Shown: piece by piece, positions 17,439 to 26,596 of the stretch
Layout: each line of letters opens with the position of its first letter
Numbering within the stretch: position 1 is the first letter of the stretch
Source: Burkholderiaceae bacterium
GTDB lineage: Bacteria; Pseudomonadota; Gammaproteobacteria; Burkholderiales; Burkholderiaceae_C
DNA: 64,000 nucleotides
NCBI GenBank assembly: GCA_026125795.1
Contig: JAHCKM010000001.1
Span: 1,922,001 to 1,986,000 of the forward strand
Reading direction: 5' to 3'
Notes under the pieces: model-generated
What the model saw: only the letters and a program-made list of their open reading frames with translations
What the model was told of the DNA's origin: nothing
Databases searched by the model: none
Made by a program: the position numbers and the translations under genes

Positions 17439-18965
17439 ATGCTTCCTCCAATCCATCTGTGCATCGTGCAGCCGCTCGGCTACGTGCACTCGTTGGGCCT
17501 GCTCGACCCGGCACGCTACTTCCGCTACCAGTTCCGCCGTTTCGGTGCCAGGGTGACGATGGCCAAGAACCGGCTGCGCCATGACGCGGTGAACTTCGTG
17601 TTCGGCGCGCACCTCGGTTTCGAGACCGGTCTGCGCGAGCGGCATGCGTGCGTGTTCGTCAACCTCGAGCAGCTCGGCGACGGCGGCGCCCGCGTATCAC
17701 AGGACTACCTGGACCTGCTGCGCACGTCGGCGGTGGCCGACTACGACGCCGACAACGTGCCGGCCTACGCGCACGATCTCGATGCCGTGCCGGTGGCGCC
17801 GATGGGTTATGCGCCGTACCTGGCAACGACCGACGCGCTGCCGTTGGTGCAACGGCCGATCGACCTGCTGTTCTTCGGCAGCCTCAACGAGAGGCGCCGC
17901 GTTCTGATCGGGCGCATCGAGGCGCAAGGCGTGCAGGTGTCGATGTTCGACTCACCGCTGTACGGCGAGGAGCGCGACCATTTCATCGGCCAGGCCAAAG
18001 CGGTGCTGAACATGCACTTCTACGATTCGAGCCGCTTCGAGCAGGTGCGCGTGGCGCACTGCCTGTCGCTCGGCACGCCGGTGATCTCGGAGCGCGGCGC
18101 GGCCAGCCGGCCGCAGGCCGCGTTCGAGGACAGTGTGTGGTGGCTGCAGCGGGCCGATGCGATCGAAAGTTTCTTTCGCGACGAGTTCAAGAGCGACGCA
18201 TGGGTGCAGCAGGCGCAGCGCTCGATCGAGCGCTTTCGCAACGCCGACCCGGTGGAGGCCTATGGTGACCTGCTGGCCTTTGCCGCCGGCTTCGGCCGCG
18301 CCCACCATGAGCGCCGGCCGACGGCGCCGTGGCGGCCCACGCGCATCCACATCGGCTCGGGCAAGGACTACAAGCCCGGCTGGCTCAACGTCGACGTGCT
18401 GCCACGCGCCGAGCCCGACCTGGTGCTCGACCTGGCGCAGCCGCAGACCTGGCCGCTGCTGGCCGACACCCCGATCGCCGGCGCGGTGGAGTTGCACGAA
18501 GGCCAGGCCGACGTGATCGTTGCCAACAACGTGCTCGAACACGTGGGCGACCTGCCGCGCCTGATGACCCATGCGCTGCAACTGCTGCGCGAGGGCGGCA
18601 AGGTGGTCGTCGAGGTGCCATACGAGCACGCGCCCACCGCGTGGCAGGACCCGACGCACGTGCGCGCGATGAACGAGAACTCGTGGATCTACTACTGCGA
18701 CTGGTTCTGGTACCTCGGCTGGTTCGAGCACCGCTTCCAGGTCGAACAATCGTGTTATCTCGACCTCGAGCTGCGCCCTGCGCCGCGTGAGCGGGCCGCG
18801 TTCATGAAGGTGACCTTGGTGAAGGTGGCCACCACGCCGCGCGAGCGCATGACGGCGCGCACGATGAGTGCCGGCATCCAGGTGCCGGACGACACCGTCG
18901 ATTCGGCATGGCTGTACAAGGCGCGGCCTGCCGTCGCGCCGTCCGTGGTGGCCGACGCGGCCTGA
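17439..18965 (+). CDS. Glycosyltransferase-methyltransferase fusion
   Basis: The 508-residue product appears to have two modules. Residues 1 to about 290 resemble CgeB-type/GT-B glycosyltransferase-like proteins (IDLLFFGSLNERRRVLIGRI; VLNMHFYDSSRFEQVRVAHC; SLGTPVISERG). From about residue 300 a class I SAM-dependent methyltransferase follows, with IHIGSGKDYKPGWLNVDVLP as the SAM-binding entry. VIVANNVLEHVGDLPRLMTH and GGKVVVEVPYEH complete that fold. It could add and then methylate one sugar of a flagellin glycan. Start ATG at 17439; the preceding 133 bases hold no obvious signal. Substrate unknown. Confidence 0.75.
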   Translation: MLPPIHLCIVQPLGYVHSLGLLDPARYFRYQFRRFGARVTMAKNRLRHDAVNFVFGAHLGFETGLRERHACVFVNLEQLGDGGARVSQDYLDLLRTSAVADYDADNVPAYAHDLDAVPVAPMGYAPYLATTDALPLVQRPIDLLFFGSLNERRRVLIGRIEAQGVQVSMFDSPLYGEERDHFIGQAKAVLNMHFYDSSRFEQVRVAHCLSLGTPVISERGAASRPQAAFEDSVWWLQRADAIESFFRDEFKSDAWVQQAQRSIERFRNADPVEAYGDLLAFAAGFGRAHHERRPTAPWRPTRIHIGSGKDYKPGWLNVDVLPRAEPDLVLDLAQPQTWPLLADTPIAGAVELHEGQADVIVANNVLEHVGDLPRLMTHALQLLREGGKVVVEVPYEHAPTAWQDPTHVRAMNENSWIYYCDWFWYLGWFEHRFQVEQSCYLDLELRPAPRERAAFMKVTLVKVATTPRERMTARTMSAGIQVPDDTVDSAWLYKARPAVAPSVVADAA

Positions 18966-18974
18966 GGGGCAACG

Positions 18975-19727
18975 ATGTCCGTGGCGTCTCGCTTCGACAA
19001 CCTCGACTACGACGCCTTTCGCGCGCTGGCCGGCGATCCTTCGTTGAGCCGCCACGAGAAAGTGGGTTTCCCGGACAGCTACCGCCAGGGCAAGGAAGAA
19101 GCGATCTTCCGCGATGTGCTGGCCAAGGTCGGCGCCCTGCAACGGCATGGTGCGCGCGTGATCGAGATCGGCCCCGGCTGCAGCCAGCTGCCGGTGATGC
19201 TGGCCGGCCGCTGCGCCGAGCGCGGCAGCCAGCTGATCTGGGTTGACAGCGCCGAGATGCTCGCGCTGCTGCCCGATGCGCCGCAGGTGCGCAAGGTGCC
19301 GGGGCGCTTTCCGCAGGCGCTGCAGCCGCAGATGCACGAGCTGGCCGGCACGCTCGATGCGATCGTCGCCTACAGCGTCGTGCAGTACGTGTTCGCCGAG
19401 GGTAACGTGTTCCAGTTCCTCGACACCTGCCTGGGGCTGCTTGCACACGGCGGCGAGCTGTTGATCGGCGACGTGCCGAATCAGACCATGCGCAAGCGCT
19501 TCTTCGCCAGCCCGGTGGGCGTGGCCACGCACCAGCGCTACACCGGCCGCGACGAGCCGCCCGAGGTGCAGTTCAACCGCCTCGAGCCCGGCCAGATGGA
19601 CGATGGCGTCGTGCTCGCGTTGCTGGCGCGTGCGCGCGCACAGGGCTTTCATGCGTGGGTGCTGCCGCAGGCGACCGACCTGCCAATGGCCAACCGGCGC
19701 GAGGACATCCTGATCCGCCGGCCTTGA
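18975..19727 (+). CDS. Class I SAM-dependent methyltransferase
   Basis: The 250-residue protein carries motif I (VIEIGPGCSQLPVML, about residues 62-76), an acidic ribose-binding position after beta-2 (IWVDSAEM) and a motif IV-like DAIVAYSVVQYV. The remainder (GGELLIGDVPNQTMRKRFF) fits a small-molecule or sugar methyltransferase rather than a protein one. It lies 9 bases after the fusion gene and 10 before the acyltransferase, clearly within the sugar cluster. Substrate unknown. Confidence 0.82.
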   Translation: MSVASRFDNLDYDAFRALAGDPSLSRHEKVGFPDSYRQGKEEAIFRDVLAKVGALQRHGARVIEIGPGCSQLPVMLAGRCAERGSQLIWVDSAEMLALLPDAPQVRKVPGRFPQALQPQMHELAGTLDAIVAYSVVQYVFAEGNVFQFLDTCLGLLAHGGELLIGDVPNQTMRKRFFASPVGVATHQRYTGRDEPPEVQFNRLEPGQMDDGVVLALLARARAQGFHAWVLPQATDLPMANRREDILIRRP

Positions 19728-19737
19728 GGAACGATCC

Positions 19738-20415
19738 ATGGCGAAAGCACGCAAGCTCGTGATCGGCGGCGCTTCGGCATTTGCCGAGATCGCGCGCGAA
19801 TACTTCGATGCCGACTCCGACTATCAAGTGGTCGGCTTCACGGTCGAGCAGGCGCATCTGCAACAGAGCGTTCTGCATGGCCTGCCGGTGGTCCCGTTCG
19901 AAGCGCTCGAGCAGCACTTTGCGCCGGCCGACCATGCGTTCCATGCCGCGGTCACCTACACGCAGCTCAACCGCCTGCGCGCACGCCTGGCGGCATCCGC
20001 CAAGGCGCGCGGCTACGCGCTGGCCTCGTACGTCAGCTCGCGGGCGTTCGTCTGGCGCAACGTGCAGTTCGGCGAACACTGCTTCGTCTTCGAGGACAAC
20101 ACCGTGCAGCCGTTCGTGCGCATCGGCGACAACGTGGTGCTGTGGAGCGGCAACCACATCGGCCACCATTCGGTGATCGAGGACCATTGTTTCGTGTCGT
20201 CGCACGTGGTGGTGTCGGGTTTCTGCCGCGTCGGACGCGCGAGCTTTCTCGGCGTCAACGCCACGCTGGCCAACAACGTGACGCTGGGCAAGGACAACTG
20301 GGTCGGCCCCAACACGGTGCTGATGAAGGACACCGCCGACGGCGCGCTGTTCAGGTCCGAGCAGTCCGAGCCGGCGCGCGTCAGCGCCCCACGCTTCTTT
20401 CGGGTGGCGGCGTGA
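19738..20415 (+). CDS. NeuD-like sugar O/N-acyltransferase (left-handed beta-helix)
   Basis: The 225-residue product has the NeuD/PglD layout: a nucleotide-binding-like N-terminal half (KLVIGGASAFAEIAREYFDA) and a hexapeptide-repeat C-terminal half. Repeats are visible in VWRNVQFGEHCFVFEDNTVQ, NHIGHHSVIEDHCFVSSHVV and FLGVNATLANNVTLGKDNWV. These enzymes transfer acetyl or other acyl groups from acyl-CoA to sugar amino or hydroxyl groups. It could N-acylate the amino sugar produced by the FdtA/FdtB pair downstream. Its stop overlaps the next gene's GTG start. Confidence 0.82.
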   Translation: MAKARKLVIGGASAFAEIAREYFDADSDYQVVGFTVEQAHLQQSVLHGLPVVPFEALEQHFAPADHAFHAAVTYTQLNRLRARLAASAKARGYALASYVSSRAFVWRNVQFGEHCFVFEDNTVQPFVRIGDNVVLWSGNHIGHHSVIEDHCFVSSHVVVSGFCRVGRASFLGVNATLANNVTLGKDNWVGPNTVLMKDTADGALFRSEQSEPARVSAPRFFRVAA

Positions 20416-21335
20416 CGTGGACCAAACGCGGCCTGGTGTGGGGACCCGACGGGTCGCTCGAATGGGCTCGCACGCATGCCACTTGTCCCACGCCGCTGGA
20501 GCGCCGCGACGGCAGCCTGCGGCTGTACCTGCAGTGCCGCGACGGCCAAAACGTGGGCCGCATCGGCTGGGTCGATGTCGACCCGGTGGAGCCGACGCGT
20601 GTGCTGCGCACGGCGCACGCACCGGTGCTCGACGTTGGTGCCCCCGGGTGTTTCGACGACAACGGCGTCTTCCCGACCTCGGTGGTGCGGCTCGACGATG
20701 GCCGCCTGTACCTGTACTACGTGGGCTTCGAGCTGTGCCACCAGGTGCGCTACCGCCTGCTCACCGGGCTCGCGGTCAGCGACGACGATGGCGAGACCTT
20801 CCACCGCCTGCGCAGCACGCCGATCCTCGAGCGCTCGTCGGCCGAACTGCACATCCGCGGCGGTGCTTTCGTGCGGCGCGAAGACGGTCGTTTTCGCATG
20901 TGGTACGTGGCCGGCAGCCGGTGGGAATCCATCGAGGGCAAGCCGATGCCGGTGTACGACCTGCGCCACCTCGAGTCGCAAGACGGTGTTCAGTGGGCGC
21001 CTGAAGGGCGCGTGGTGATGCCGATCGATGCCACGCGCGAGCACGGCTTCGGTCGGCCCTACGTCACCCGCGACCCGCAGGGCTACCGCCTGCACTACTC
21101 GATCCGGCGCCTCCAGCCGGCGCGCTACCGCATGGGTTTCGCGCGCTCCGACGATGGACTCGCCTGGTGCCGCGAGGACGAGCGCCTCGGTCTCGACGTC
21201 AGTCCTGGTCAGTGGGATGGTGACAGCATCTGCTATGGCGCCGAGCTGCGGAGCGGCGCGCGCACGTTCCTGTTCTACAACGGCGACGACTTCGGAGCGC
21301 GCGGCTTTGGCGTCGCTGAGTTGAACGCGCCATGA
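20412..21335 (+). CDS. GH43/GH130-like five-bladed beta-propeller protein of unknown function
   Basis: The 307-residue product shows repeated blade-like segments typical of the glycoside hydrolase 43/130 fold: DNGVFPTSVVRLDDGRLYLY, LTGLAVSDDDGETFHRLRS, RREDGRFRMWYVAGSRW and FGRPYVTRDPQGYRLHYS. Start is GTG at 20412, overlapping the previous stop in GTGA; the next gene overlaps by ATGA. Such proteins recur inside surface-sugar and flagellin-modification clusters, where a hydrolase is unexpected; they may instead act as transferases or isomerases. No activity can be assigned. Confidence 0.72.
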   Translation: MTWTKRGLVWGPDGSLEWARTHATCPTPLERRDGSLRLYLQCRDGQNVGRIGWVDVDPVEPTRVLRTAHAPVLDVGAPGCFDDNGVFPTSVVRLDDGRLYLYYVGFELCHQVRYRLLTGLAVSDDDGETFHRLRSTPILERSSAELHIRGGAFVRREDGRFRMWYVAGSRWESIEGKPMPVYDLRHLESQDGVQWAPEGRVVMPIDATREHGFGRPYVTRDPQGYRLHYSIRRLQPARYRMGFARSDDGLAWCREDERLGLDVSPGQWDGDSICYGAELRSGARTFLFYNGDDFGARGFGVAELNAP

Positions 21336-22285
21336 CGCGCGTGCGCTCCTACGGTGCGGCGGACGCCGAACGCTGGGACTCGCTGTGCGAGCGCGCCCAC
21401 GGCGCCACGTTTCTGCACACGCGCCGCTTTCTGTCGTACCACGACGATCGGTTTGTCGACCGCTCGCTGGTGTTCGAGGACGACGGCGGACAATGGCGCG
21501 GCGTGATGCCGGTGGCGCAGGACCGTGACGACCCGGCGCATTGGATCTCGCATCCCGGCATCACCTACGGCGGCGTGCTGCACGACGGCGCGCTGCGCGG
21601 CGCCGCCATGCTGCAGGCGCTGCAATCGGCCTGTGCGTGGGCACGCGAGCACGGTGCCCGGCGCCTAGGATTCAAGGTGGTGCCCCACATCTACCACCGC
21701 GCACCGGCGCAGGACGACTTGTATGCGCTGTTCCGCCTGGGGGCGCAGCGTGTGCGCTGCGACCTCGCGAGCTGCATCGATCTGTCCGAACGCCTGGCGG
21801 TCAGCGAGCGCCGCCGGCGCGGATTGAAGAAGGCGCAGCGTGCAGGCCTCGAGCTGCTTGCCGGCTGCGAGCATCTTGCTTCGCTGTGGCCGGTGCTGGA
21901 GCAGAACCTCGAGCAGGCGCACGGCCGCCGGCCGGTGCACCGACTCGAAGAGATGCAGAAGCTGGCCGAGCGCTTTGTCCACCCGATCCAGTGCCGCGTG
22001 GCACTGCATGAAAAACGGGTGGTCGCCGGCCTTGTTCTGTTCGTGACGCCGCGCGTGACGCACGGACAATACATCGCATCGAGTGAGGAAGGCCAGGCTC
22101 TCGGCGCCCTGGACCTGCTGTTCCACCACGCGATCGCCGAGGCACAAGCCATGCAGCAACGCTTCTTCAGTTTCGGCATCAGCACCGAAGACGGCGGTCT
22201 CGTGCTCAACGAGGGGTTGCACGAGTTCAAGAGCGGGTTCGGCGCCGGCGCGGTGGTGCACGAGTGCTACGAGGTGATGCTGTGA
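21332..22285 (+). CDS. GNAT/FemAB-fold acyltransferase-like protein
   Basis: The 317-residue product resembles BioF2-like/FemAB double-GNAT proteins. It has an N-terminal lobe (WDSLCERAHGATFLHTRRFL), a central region with an Arg-rich helix (SERRRRGLKKAQRAG) and a C-terminal lobe (VVAGLVLFVTPRVTHGQYIA; LDLLFHHAIAEAQAM). These transfer acyl or aminoacyl groups. In this setting it may acylate the amino group of the dideoxy sugar. It is coupled to the propeller gene by an ATGA overlap and is followed by a 97-base GC-rich palindromic gap. Confidence 0.7.
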   Translation: MTRVRSYGAADAERWDSLCERAHGATFLHTRRFLSYHDDRFVDRSLVFEDDGGQWRGVMPVAQDRDDPAHWISHPGITYGGVLHDGALRGAAMLQALQSACAWAREHGARRLGFKVVPHIYHRAPAQDDLYALFRLGAQRVRCDLASCIDLSERLAVSERRRRGLKKAQRAGLELLAGCEHLASLWPVLEQNLEQAHGRRPVHRLEEMQKLAERFVHPIQCRVALHEKRVVAGLVLFVTPRVTHGQYIASSEEGQALGALDLLFHHAIAEAQAMQQRFFSFGISTEDGGLVLNEGLHEFKSGFGAGAVVHECYEVML

Positions 22286-22382
22286 ACGGCGCACGGCCGT
22301 TCCGAAGGCGTTTGCTCCCCGGGAGCCATGAAGGGGCTCGTCCCGAGCCTCGGGGGACGGCGCGTAGCGCCAAGGAGGCCAG

Positions 22383-22844
22383 ATGAACGCCCGGGTGCCG
22401 GCGCAGGCACTGGCTGCCGCGGCCATGAACGCGCCGTCGATCGACCGCTGCCGCATGCTCGACCTTCCGAAGATCCACGACCCACGCGGCAACCTCACGT
22501 TCATCGAGAGCGACCGCCACGTGCCGTTTGCGATCCAGCGCGTGTACTACCTGTACGACGTGCCGGGTGGCTCCGACCGCGGCGGTCACGCGCACAAGTC
22601 GCTGCACCAGTTCATCATCGCGATGTCGGGCAGCTTCGACGTGGTGCTCGACGACGGCAAGGACAAGCGCCGCGTGCACCTGAGCCGCTCGTACAACGGC
22701 CTGTACCTGTGCCCGATGATCTGGCGCGAGCTCGACAACTTCTCGTCCGGGTCCGTCTGCATGGTGTTGGCCTCGGCGCCGTTCGACGAAAGCGACTACA
22801 TCCGCGACTACGCGCAGTTCATGCGCGCGCGCTGGTGTCCATGA
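22383..22844 (+). CDS. fdtA: FdtA/WxcM-type dTDP-4-oxo-6-deoxyglucose 3,4-ketoisomerase
   Basis: The 153-residue cupin of the FdtA/QdtA family moves the keto group of dTDP-4-oxo-6-deoxy-D-glucose from C4 to C3. Characteristic sequence: [32 protein letters not shown] with the active-site His residues, and [19 protein letters not shown]. The next gene, overlapping by ATGA, is the matching aminotransferase. FdtA and QdtA cannot be told apart reliably by eye, so the product could be the Fuc3N or Qui3N series. RmlA and RmlB are not in the window. Confidence 0.85.
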   Translation: MNARVPAQALAAAAMNAPSIDRCRMLDLPKIHDPRGNLTFIESDRHVPFAIQRVYYLYDVPGGSDRGGHAHKSLHQFIIAMSGSFDVVLDDGKDKRRVHLSRSYNGLYLCPMIWRELDNFSSGSVCMVLASAPFDESDYIRDYAQFMRARWCP

Positions 22845-23944
22845 TTCCGTTTCTCGACCTGCAACGCATCAACGCCGGCTTCGAACCGGCGCTGAAGCAG
22901 GCGGTGGGCCGCGTGCTGGCATCGGGACGCTATGTGTTGGGCCCCGAGGTCGAGGCCTTCGAATCCGAGTTTGCCGCCTATTGCGGCGCGCGGCATTGCA
23001 TCGGCGTGGCCAACGGCCTGGATGCGCTGCACCTGATCCTGCGCGCATTCGACGTCGGCGCCGGCGACGAGGTGATCGTGCCATCGCATACCTTCATCGC
23101 CACCTGGCTGGCGGTGAGCCAGACCGGCGCGACGCCGGTGCCGGTGGAGCCCGGTGCCGACGGCTTCCTGATCGACCCGGCTCGTGTCGAAGCCGCCATC
23201 ACGCCGCGCACGCGCGCGCTGATCGCCGTGCACCTGTACGGACACTGTGCCGACATGCAGCCGCTGCGGCAGATCGCGCAGCGCCACCACCTGCGGCTGA
23301 TCGAGGATGCGGCGCAGGCGCATGGCGCGCGCGACCTGGGCCGCCGCGCCGGCAGCCTGGGCGACGCCGCTGCGTTCAGCTTCTACCCTGGCAAGAATCT
23401 GGGGGCGCTCGGCGACGGCGGCGCGATCACCTGCGACGACGAGGCGCTGGCGCGTCAGTTGCGCCGACTGCGCAACTACGGCTCGCTTGAGAAGTACCGC
23501 CATGACATCGCAGGCGTCAACTCGCGCCTCGACGAGATGCAGGCCGCGGTGCTGCGCGTCAAGCTGGAGCGGCTCGACGCCGACAACGCACACCGGCGTG
23601 TGCTGGCAGCGGTCTATACCGACGCGCTGCGCGGTTCGTCGCTGGCACCGTGGCCGGTGCGCGCGCACAGCGAACCCGTGTGGCATCTGATGACGGTGCA
23701 GCACGACGCGCGCGCGACGCTGATCGCCGCACTCGCCGCCAAGGGCATCGAATGCGGCGTGCACTATCCGCTGGCCTGCCACCGGCAAGGCGCCTACGCG
23801 GCGCGGCGCTGGCCGGCATTGCCACGTGCAGAGCAGTTGGCTGCGCGCGTGCTGAGCCTGCCGATCGGCCCGCACCTGAGCGCGGACGACGCGCGCACCG
23901 TTGCACGCTGCGCGTTGCACGCCAGCGAAGCCGTCGCCGCGTAG
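22841..23944 (+). CDS. fdtB: DegT/DnrJ/EryC1 aminotransferase (FdtB-like)
   Basis: The 367-residue PLP enzyme adds an amino group to the 3-keto sugar nucleotide made by the upstream isomerase, giving dTDP-3-amino-3,6-dideoxyhexose. Family features are [11 protein letters not shown] at the start, [26 protein letters not shown], the PLP lysine in [17 protein letters not shown] (K185), and [14 protein letters not shown]. Length is normal. It ends the plus-strand part of the sugar cluster; only 12 bases separate it from the convergent glycosyltransferase. Confidence 0.88.
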   Translation: MIPFLDLQRINAGFEPALKQAVGRVLASGRYVLGPEVEAFESEFAAYCGARHCIGVANGLDALHLILRAFDVGAGDEVIVPSHTFIATWLAVSQTGATPVPVEPGADGFLIDPARVEAAITPRTRALIAVHLYGHCADMQPLRQIAQRHHLRLIEDAAQAHGARDLGRRAGSLGDAAAFSFYPGKNLGALGDGGAITCDDEALARQLRRLRNYGSLEKYRHDIAGVNSRLDEMQAAVLRVKLERLDADNAHRRVLAAVYTDALRGSSLAPWPVRAHSEPVWHLMTVQHDARATLIAALAAKGIECGVHYPLACHRQGAYAARRWPALPRAEQLAARVLSLPIGPHLSADDARTVARCALHASEAVAA

Positions 23945-23956
23945 GCCAGGGTGGCG

Positions 23957-24952
23957 TCAGGCCGCCACGGGTTCCGGCTGCAGTTGGCTGGCGGAGTCGG
24001 TGTCGGTCTGCAGCAGGCGCTGCCAGTAGCCGCCGAACGCGGCACGCAGTGCGTCCGGCTGCTGGGCGTGCGCCTGTACCAAGGCGAAGAACTCGGCAAG
24101 AGCGGGGTCGCCGGCATAACGCTGGATGCAGTGGTTCACGGTGATGGCCAGTGCCGACATCAGCTGCGGATCGTCGATGCGGCCGATGTCGTGCGCGCCC
24201 AAGGCCAAAGCCACCCACGCGAGGTATCCGCACTTCAGCCCATGCGACTGCGACTTGGCGGTGTTTTGCTGCGGATGGCTGCGAAAGCCGCTCAGGTGGT
24301 CGCGCAGGAACGCGATCGGCGCTTGCTGCGAGACGTCGAGCAGCACGCCGATGTCGGCCAGCCCGTAGTACGACAGGCCGCCGATCCTGGCGTCGAGCAG
24401 ACGCTGCACGGCCGCCTGCGACAGCACGCAGTTGCTGAACTCGCCGAGCCAGTTCTGGCATTGCGGGATGGTGGTGGCGAACATCGCGTCGGCTTCAATC
24501 GCCAGCACGCGGTGCGGCTGCTGCTCCACCACCGCGGGCAGCGGCAGTGCGGCGACCGGGCGGCCATCGGGACCGGTGAGCCAGCGTTGGCTCACCGAAG
24601 CACCCAGGGCCATGCTGCCGTGTGCCATCGCGTGCATCCGGTAGAAGTCCGGGTAGATCACGTCGTCGTCCATGTGCAGATGGACCAGCGGCGTCTGCGT
24701 GCCGCAGTGGAGCAACAGGTGACGGATGTTCTGGAACGCGCCGCGGCGCGGACCCTGCACCACGGTGAGGTCGAGTCGCTCGATCAGCGCGTCGAAGGCC
24801 CCGCGGCGGATCTGCTCGGTGATGAAGGCACCCGGGCTGTCGTCGGACAGCACGACGCGAAAGTCGGTCCGGCTCTGCGTGCGCAGGCCGAGAAACAGGT
24901 CAGCGAGGTGCTCGCTCTTGTAGGCCGGGATCAGCGTGGTCAGCAAGGTCAT
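23957..24952 (-). CDS. Family 2-like glycosyltransferase
   Basis: The 331-residue product begins TLLTTLIPAYKSEHLADLFL and contains FRVVLSDDSPG and a metal-binding HMDDDVIYP, all typical of a GT-A glycosyltransferase. The C-terminal half is helical and shows no second domain I can name. It is co-directional with the next minus-strand gene, 10 bases apart. Acceptor unknown, probably part of the flagellin or surface glycan pathway. Confidence 0.78.
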   Translation of the reverse strand: MTLLTTLIPAYKSEHLADLFLGLRTQSRTDFRVVLSDDSPGAFITEQIRRGAFDALIERLDLTVVQGPRRGAFQNIRHLLLHCGTQTPLVHLHMDDDVIYPDFYRMHAMAHGSMALGASVSQRWLTGPDGRPVAALPLPAVVEQQPHRVLAIEADAMFATTIPQCQNWLGEFSNCVLSQAAVQRLLDARIGGLSYYGLADIGVLLDVSQQAPIAFLRDHLSGFRSHPQQNTAKSQSHGLKCGYLAWVALALGAHDIGRIDDPQLMSALAITVNHCIQRYAGDPALAEFFALVQAHAQQPDALRAAFGGYWQRLLQTDTDSASQLQPEPVAA

Positions 24953-24962
24953 CGCGGGGTCC

Positions 24963-26417
24963 TCATGCGGCCGTCCGAGCCCGGCCGTCGATCACGCCGC
25001 ACAGCGTGTGGATCGGCCCGAAGCCAGGATACTTGGCCGCCAACATGCCGGCCGATGCGTGGAACGCGGCGGGCAGCGTGTGGTCGGTGTGAGAGTTGTG
25101 GAACAGCGGCAGCCGCACGATGCGAGGGAAGAACCGGTGCGCGCAGATCGCCTGCAGGCACAGGTCGGTGGCCCACAGGTGCCAGCCGAGTGCCGGGTCG
25201 ATGGACAGCAGCGACTCGCGCGGCAGCACCAGCGCCAGCTCGTCGATCGACACCGCCGCATCGTTCGCGGGGTTGTCAAAGCGGCTGCTGCGGTCGATCA
25301 CGAAGCCGGCATGCTCGTAGCCGTGTGTCGCTGCGTTGACGCCGATGCCGGCAAAGCCGATCAGCGTGCGCGGCCGCTGCTCCGGCGCGACCGCATCCAG
25401 CAGCGCCGCGAGCCGGGTGCCGAACGACGGCGCGAAGTAGACGTCCTGGTGGCACAGCAGCACCCAGTCCTCGTGCGCGTGCTCCAGCGCTCGGGCCAGC
25501 GCATCGGCGGCGCTGGCGGCGCGGCGCACCGAGATCACCCGCGCGGCCACTTCCTTCAGGCCCGGTGAACACTCCACGTTGACGCGCAGCTGCGCGTCGC
25601 GCGTGGTCGGCACCACAACGGCAAAGTTGGCGGCGCGGCGCTCCTCGGGTGCCGGCTCGAACGGCGCGGCCAGCGACGGCGCCGCATCAAACGGCGCCGA
25701 GGCGTGCACGATCGCACGCTGCATGTGCCAGTGCCTTTGGGCGGTCGCGGCAGGCACACCGATGGCCGCGGCCAGCGCGAGCGCACTTTGCGCGATCGTG
25801 TCGCTGCGCGGTTCGTCCCAGCAGGCGTCGGCCAGGGTCGGCATCCAGCCGGCATCCATCAACAGTTTGGTCGCCGAGGCGAGACTGCGGTGGCGCAACG
25901 GTGTGCCGGCCAGCGGTCCCGCGTCATCGTCGGTCAGATCGGCCTCGACGAAGCGCTGCAGCATCTCGAGCGACGTGGCGATGGTCAGATCGAGCGCCAA
26001 CACGCTGTTCACATGCGCACGTGCGCGCAGCATCCGCAGCACCGCGGCGGGCTCATCGAACGGATCGATGCCTTGTTCGAGCACGATCAGGTCGAAGGTG
26101 CCGCCGATGCTCTGCAGGGCATCGATCCCGTCGAACGGGTGCCACTCGCTGGACGGGTTGGCGCCGAGGTAGGCGTCGCGCAGCACCACGTCGCCTGAAT
26201 CCCATGCCAGCACGCGCGGTACCGGCGGCAGGCTTCTGCGTAATGTGTCACGCGCCGCGGCACCGAGCCGTCGGTTGCGGTGGTGCGGCATCGATGCGCC
26301 GCCGCCGATCAGGACGAGCGCGGGCGGCTGCGCCGCTGCGATGTTCGAAGGGAGGCCCATGGCGCGATGATCGAGGTGCGCGAGCCCGTTCGATCCATCG
26401 AGCAGCGGCACGCTCAC
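24963..26417 (-). CDS. Large glycosyltransferase-like protein, two-domain
   Basis: The product is up to 484 residues. Its C-terminal half resembles a family 2-like glycosyltransferase (SAADALARALEHAHEDWVLL, CHQDVYFAPSFGTRLAALLD). The N-terminal half has a Rossmann/methyltransferase-like pattern (FDLIVLEQGIDPFDEPAAVL). The start is uncertain: the frame opens at a GTG (26417) without a ribosome site, and an ATG at 26360 is an alternative. It is divergent from flhD, so its promoter shares the 179-base gap. Substrate unknown. Confidence 0.65.
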   Translation of the reverse strand: MSVPLLDGSNGLAHLDHRAMGLPSNIAAAQPPALVLIGGGASMPHHRNRRLGAAARDTLRRSLPPVPRVLAWDSGDVVLRDAYLGANPSSEWHPFDGIDALQSIGGTFDLIVLEQGIDPFDEPAAVLRMLRARAHVNSVLALDLTIATSLEMLQRFVEADLTDDDAGPLAGTPLRHRSLASATKLLMDAGWMPTLADACWDEPRSDTIAQSALALAAAIGVPAATAQRHWHMQRAIVHASAPFDAAPSLAAPFEPAPEERRAANFAVVVPTTRDAQLRVNVECSPGLKEVAARVISVRRAASAADALARALEHAHEDWVLLCHQDVYFAPSFGTRLAALLDAVAPEQRPRTLIGFAGIGVNAATHGYEHAGFVIDRSSRFDNPANDAAVSIDELALVLPRESLLSIDPALGWHLWATDLCLQAICAHRFFPRIVRLPLFHNSHTDHTLPAAFHASAGMLAAKYPGFGPIHTLCGVIDGRARTAA

Positions 26418-26596
26418 GGCCCAGTTTCGTCACGCATGCCGCGTGCAGACCTCACGCCGGCCTGTCAGCGCGCTTCCGACACCGGCCTTGGAAGATCCGG
26501 GACTGAAGATCGCGAATCGCACCGATGTTCTGCGGATCGATCGATCTCTACAGTCTCACCCATCGAAAGAGGCCCGAGGGCCAGGAGCCAACCGCA

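Noticed and set aside
20412-21335. Reading the propeller protein as a definite glycoside hydrolase
   Set aside because: Only the blade pattern is visible by eye; catalytic acids cannot be assigned without an alignment.
22286-22382. Palindrome-rich gap before fdtA as another junction repeat copy
   Set aside because: It contains GC-rich inverted repeats (GCTCCCCGGGAGC; CTCGTCCCGAGCCTCGGGGG) but lacks the ordered blocks shared by the other copies, so I did not count it.
26533-26546. Overlapping CGATCGAT repeats upstream of flhD as an operator
   Set aside because: A short palindromic run is present but nothing links it to a known regulator, and GATC-type repeats arise easily in this GC-rich sequence.
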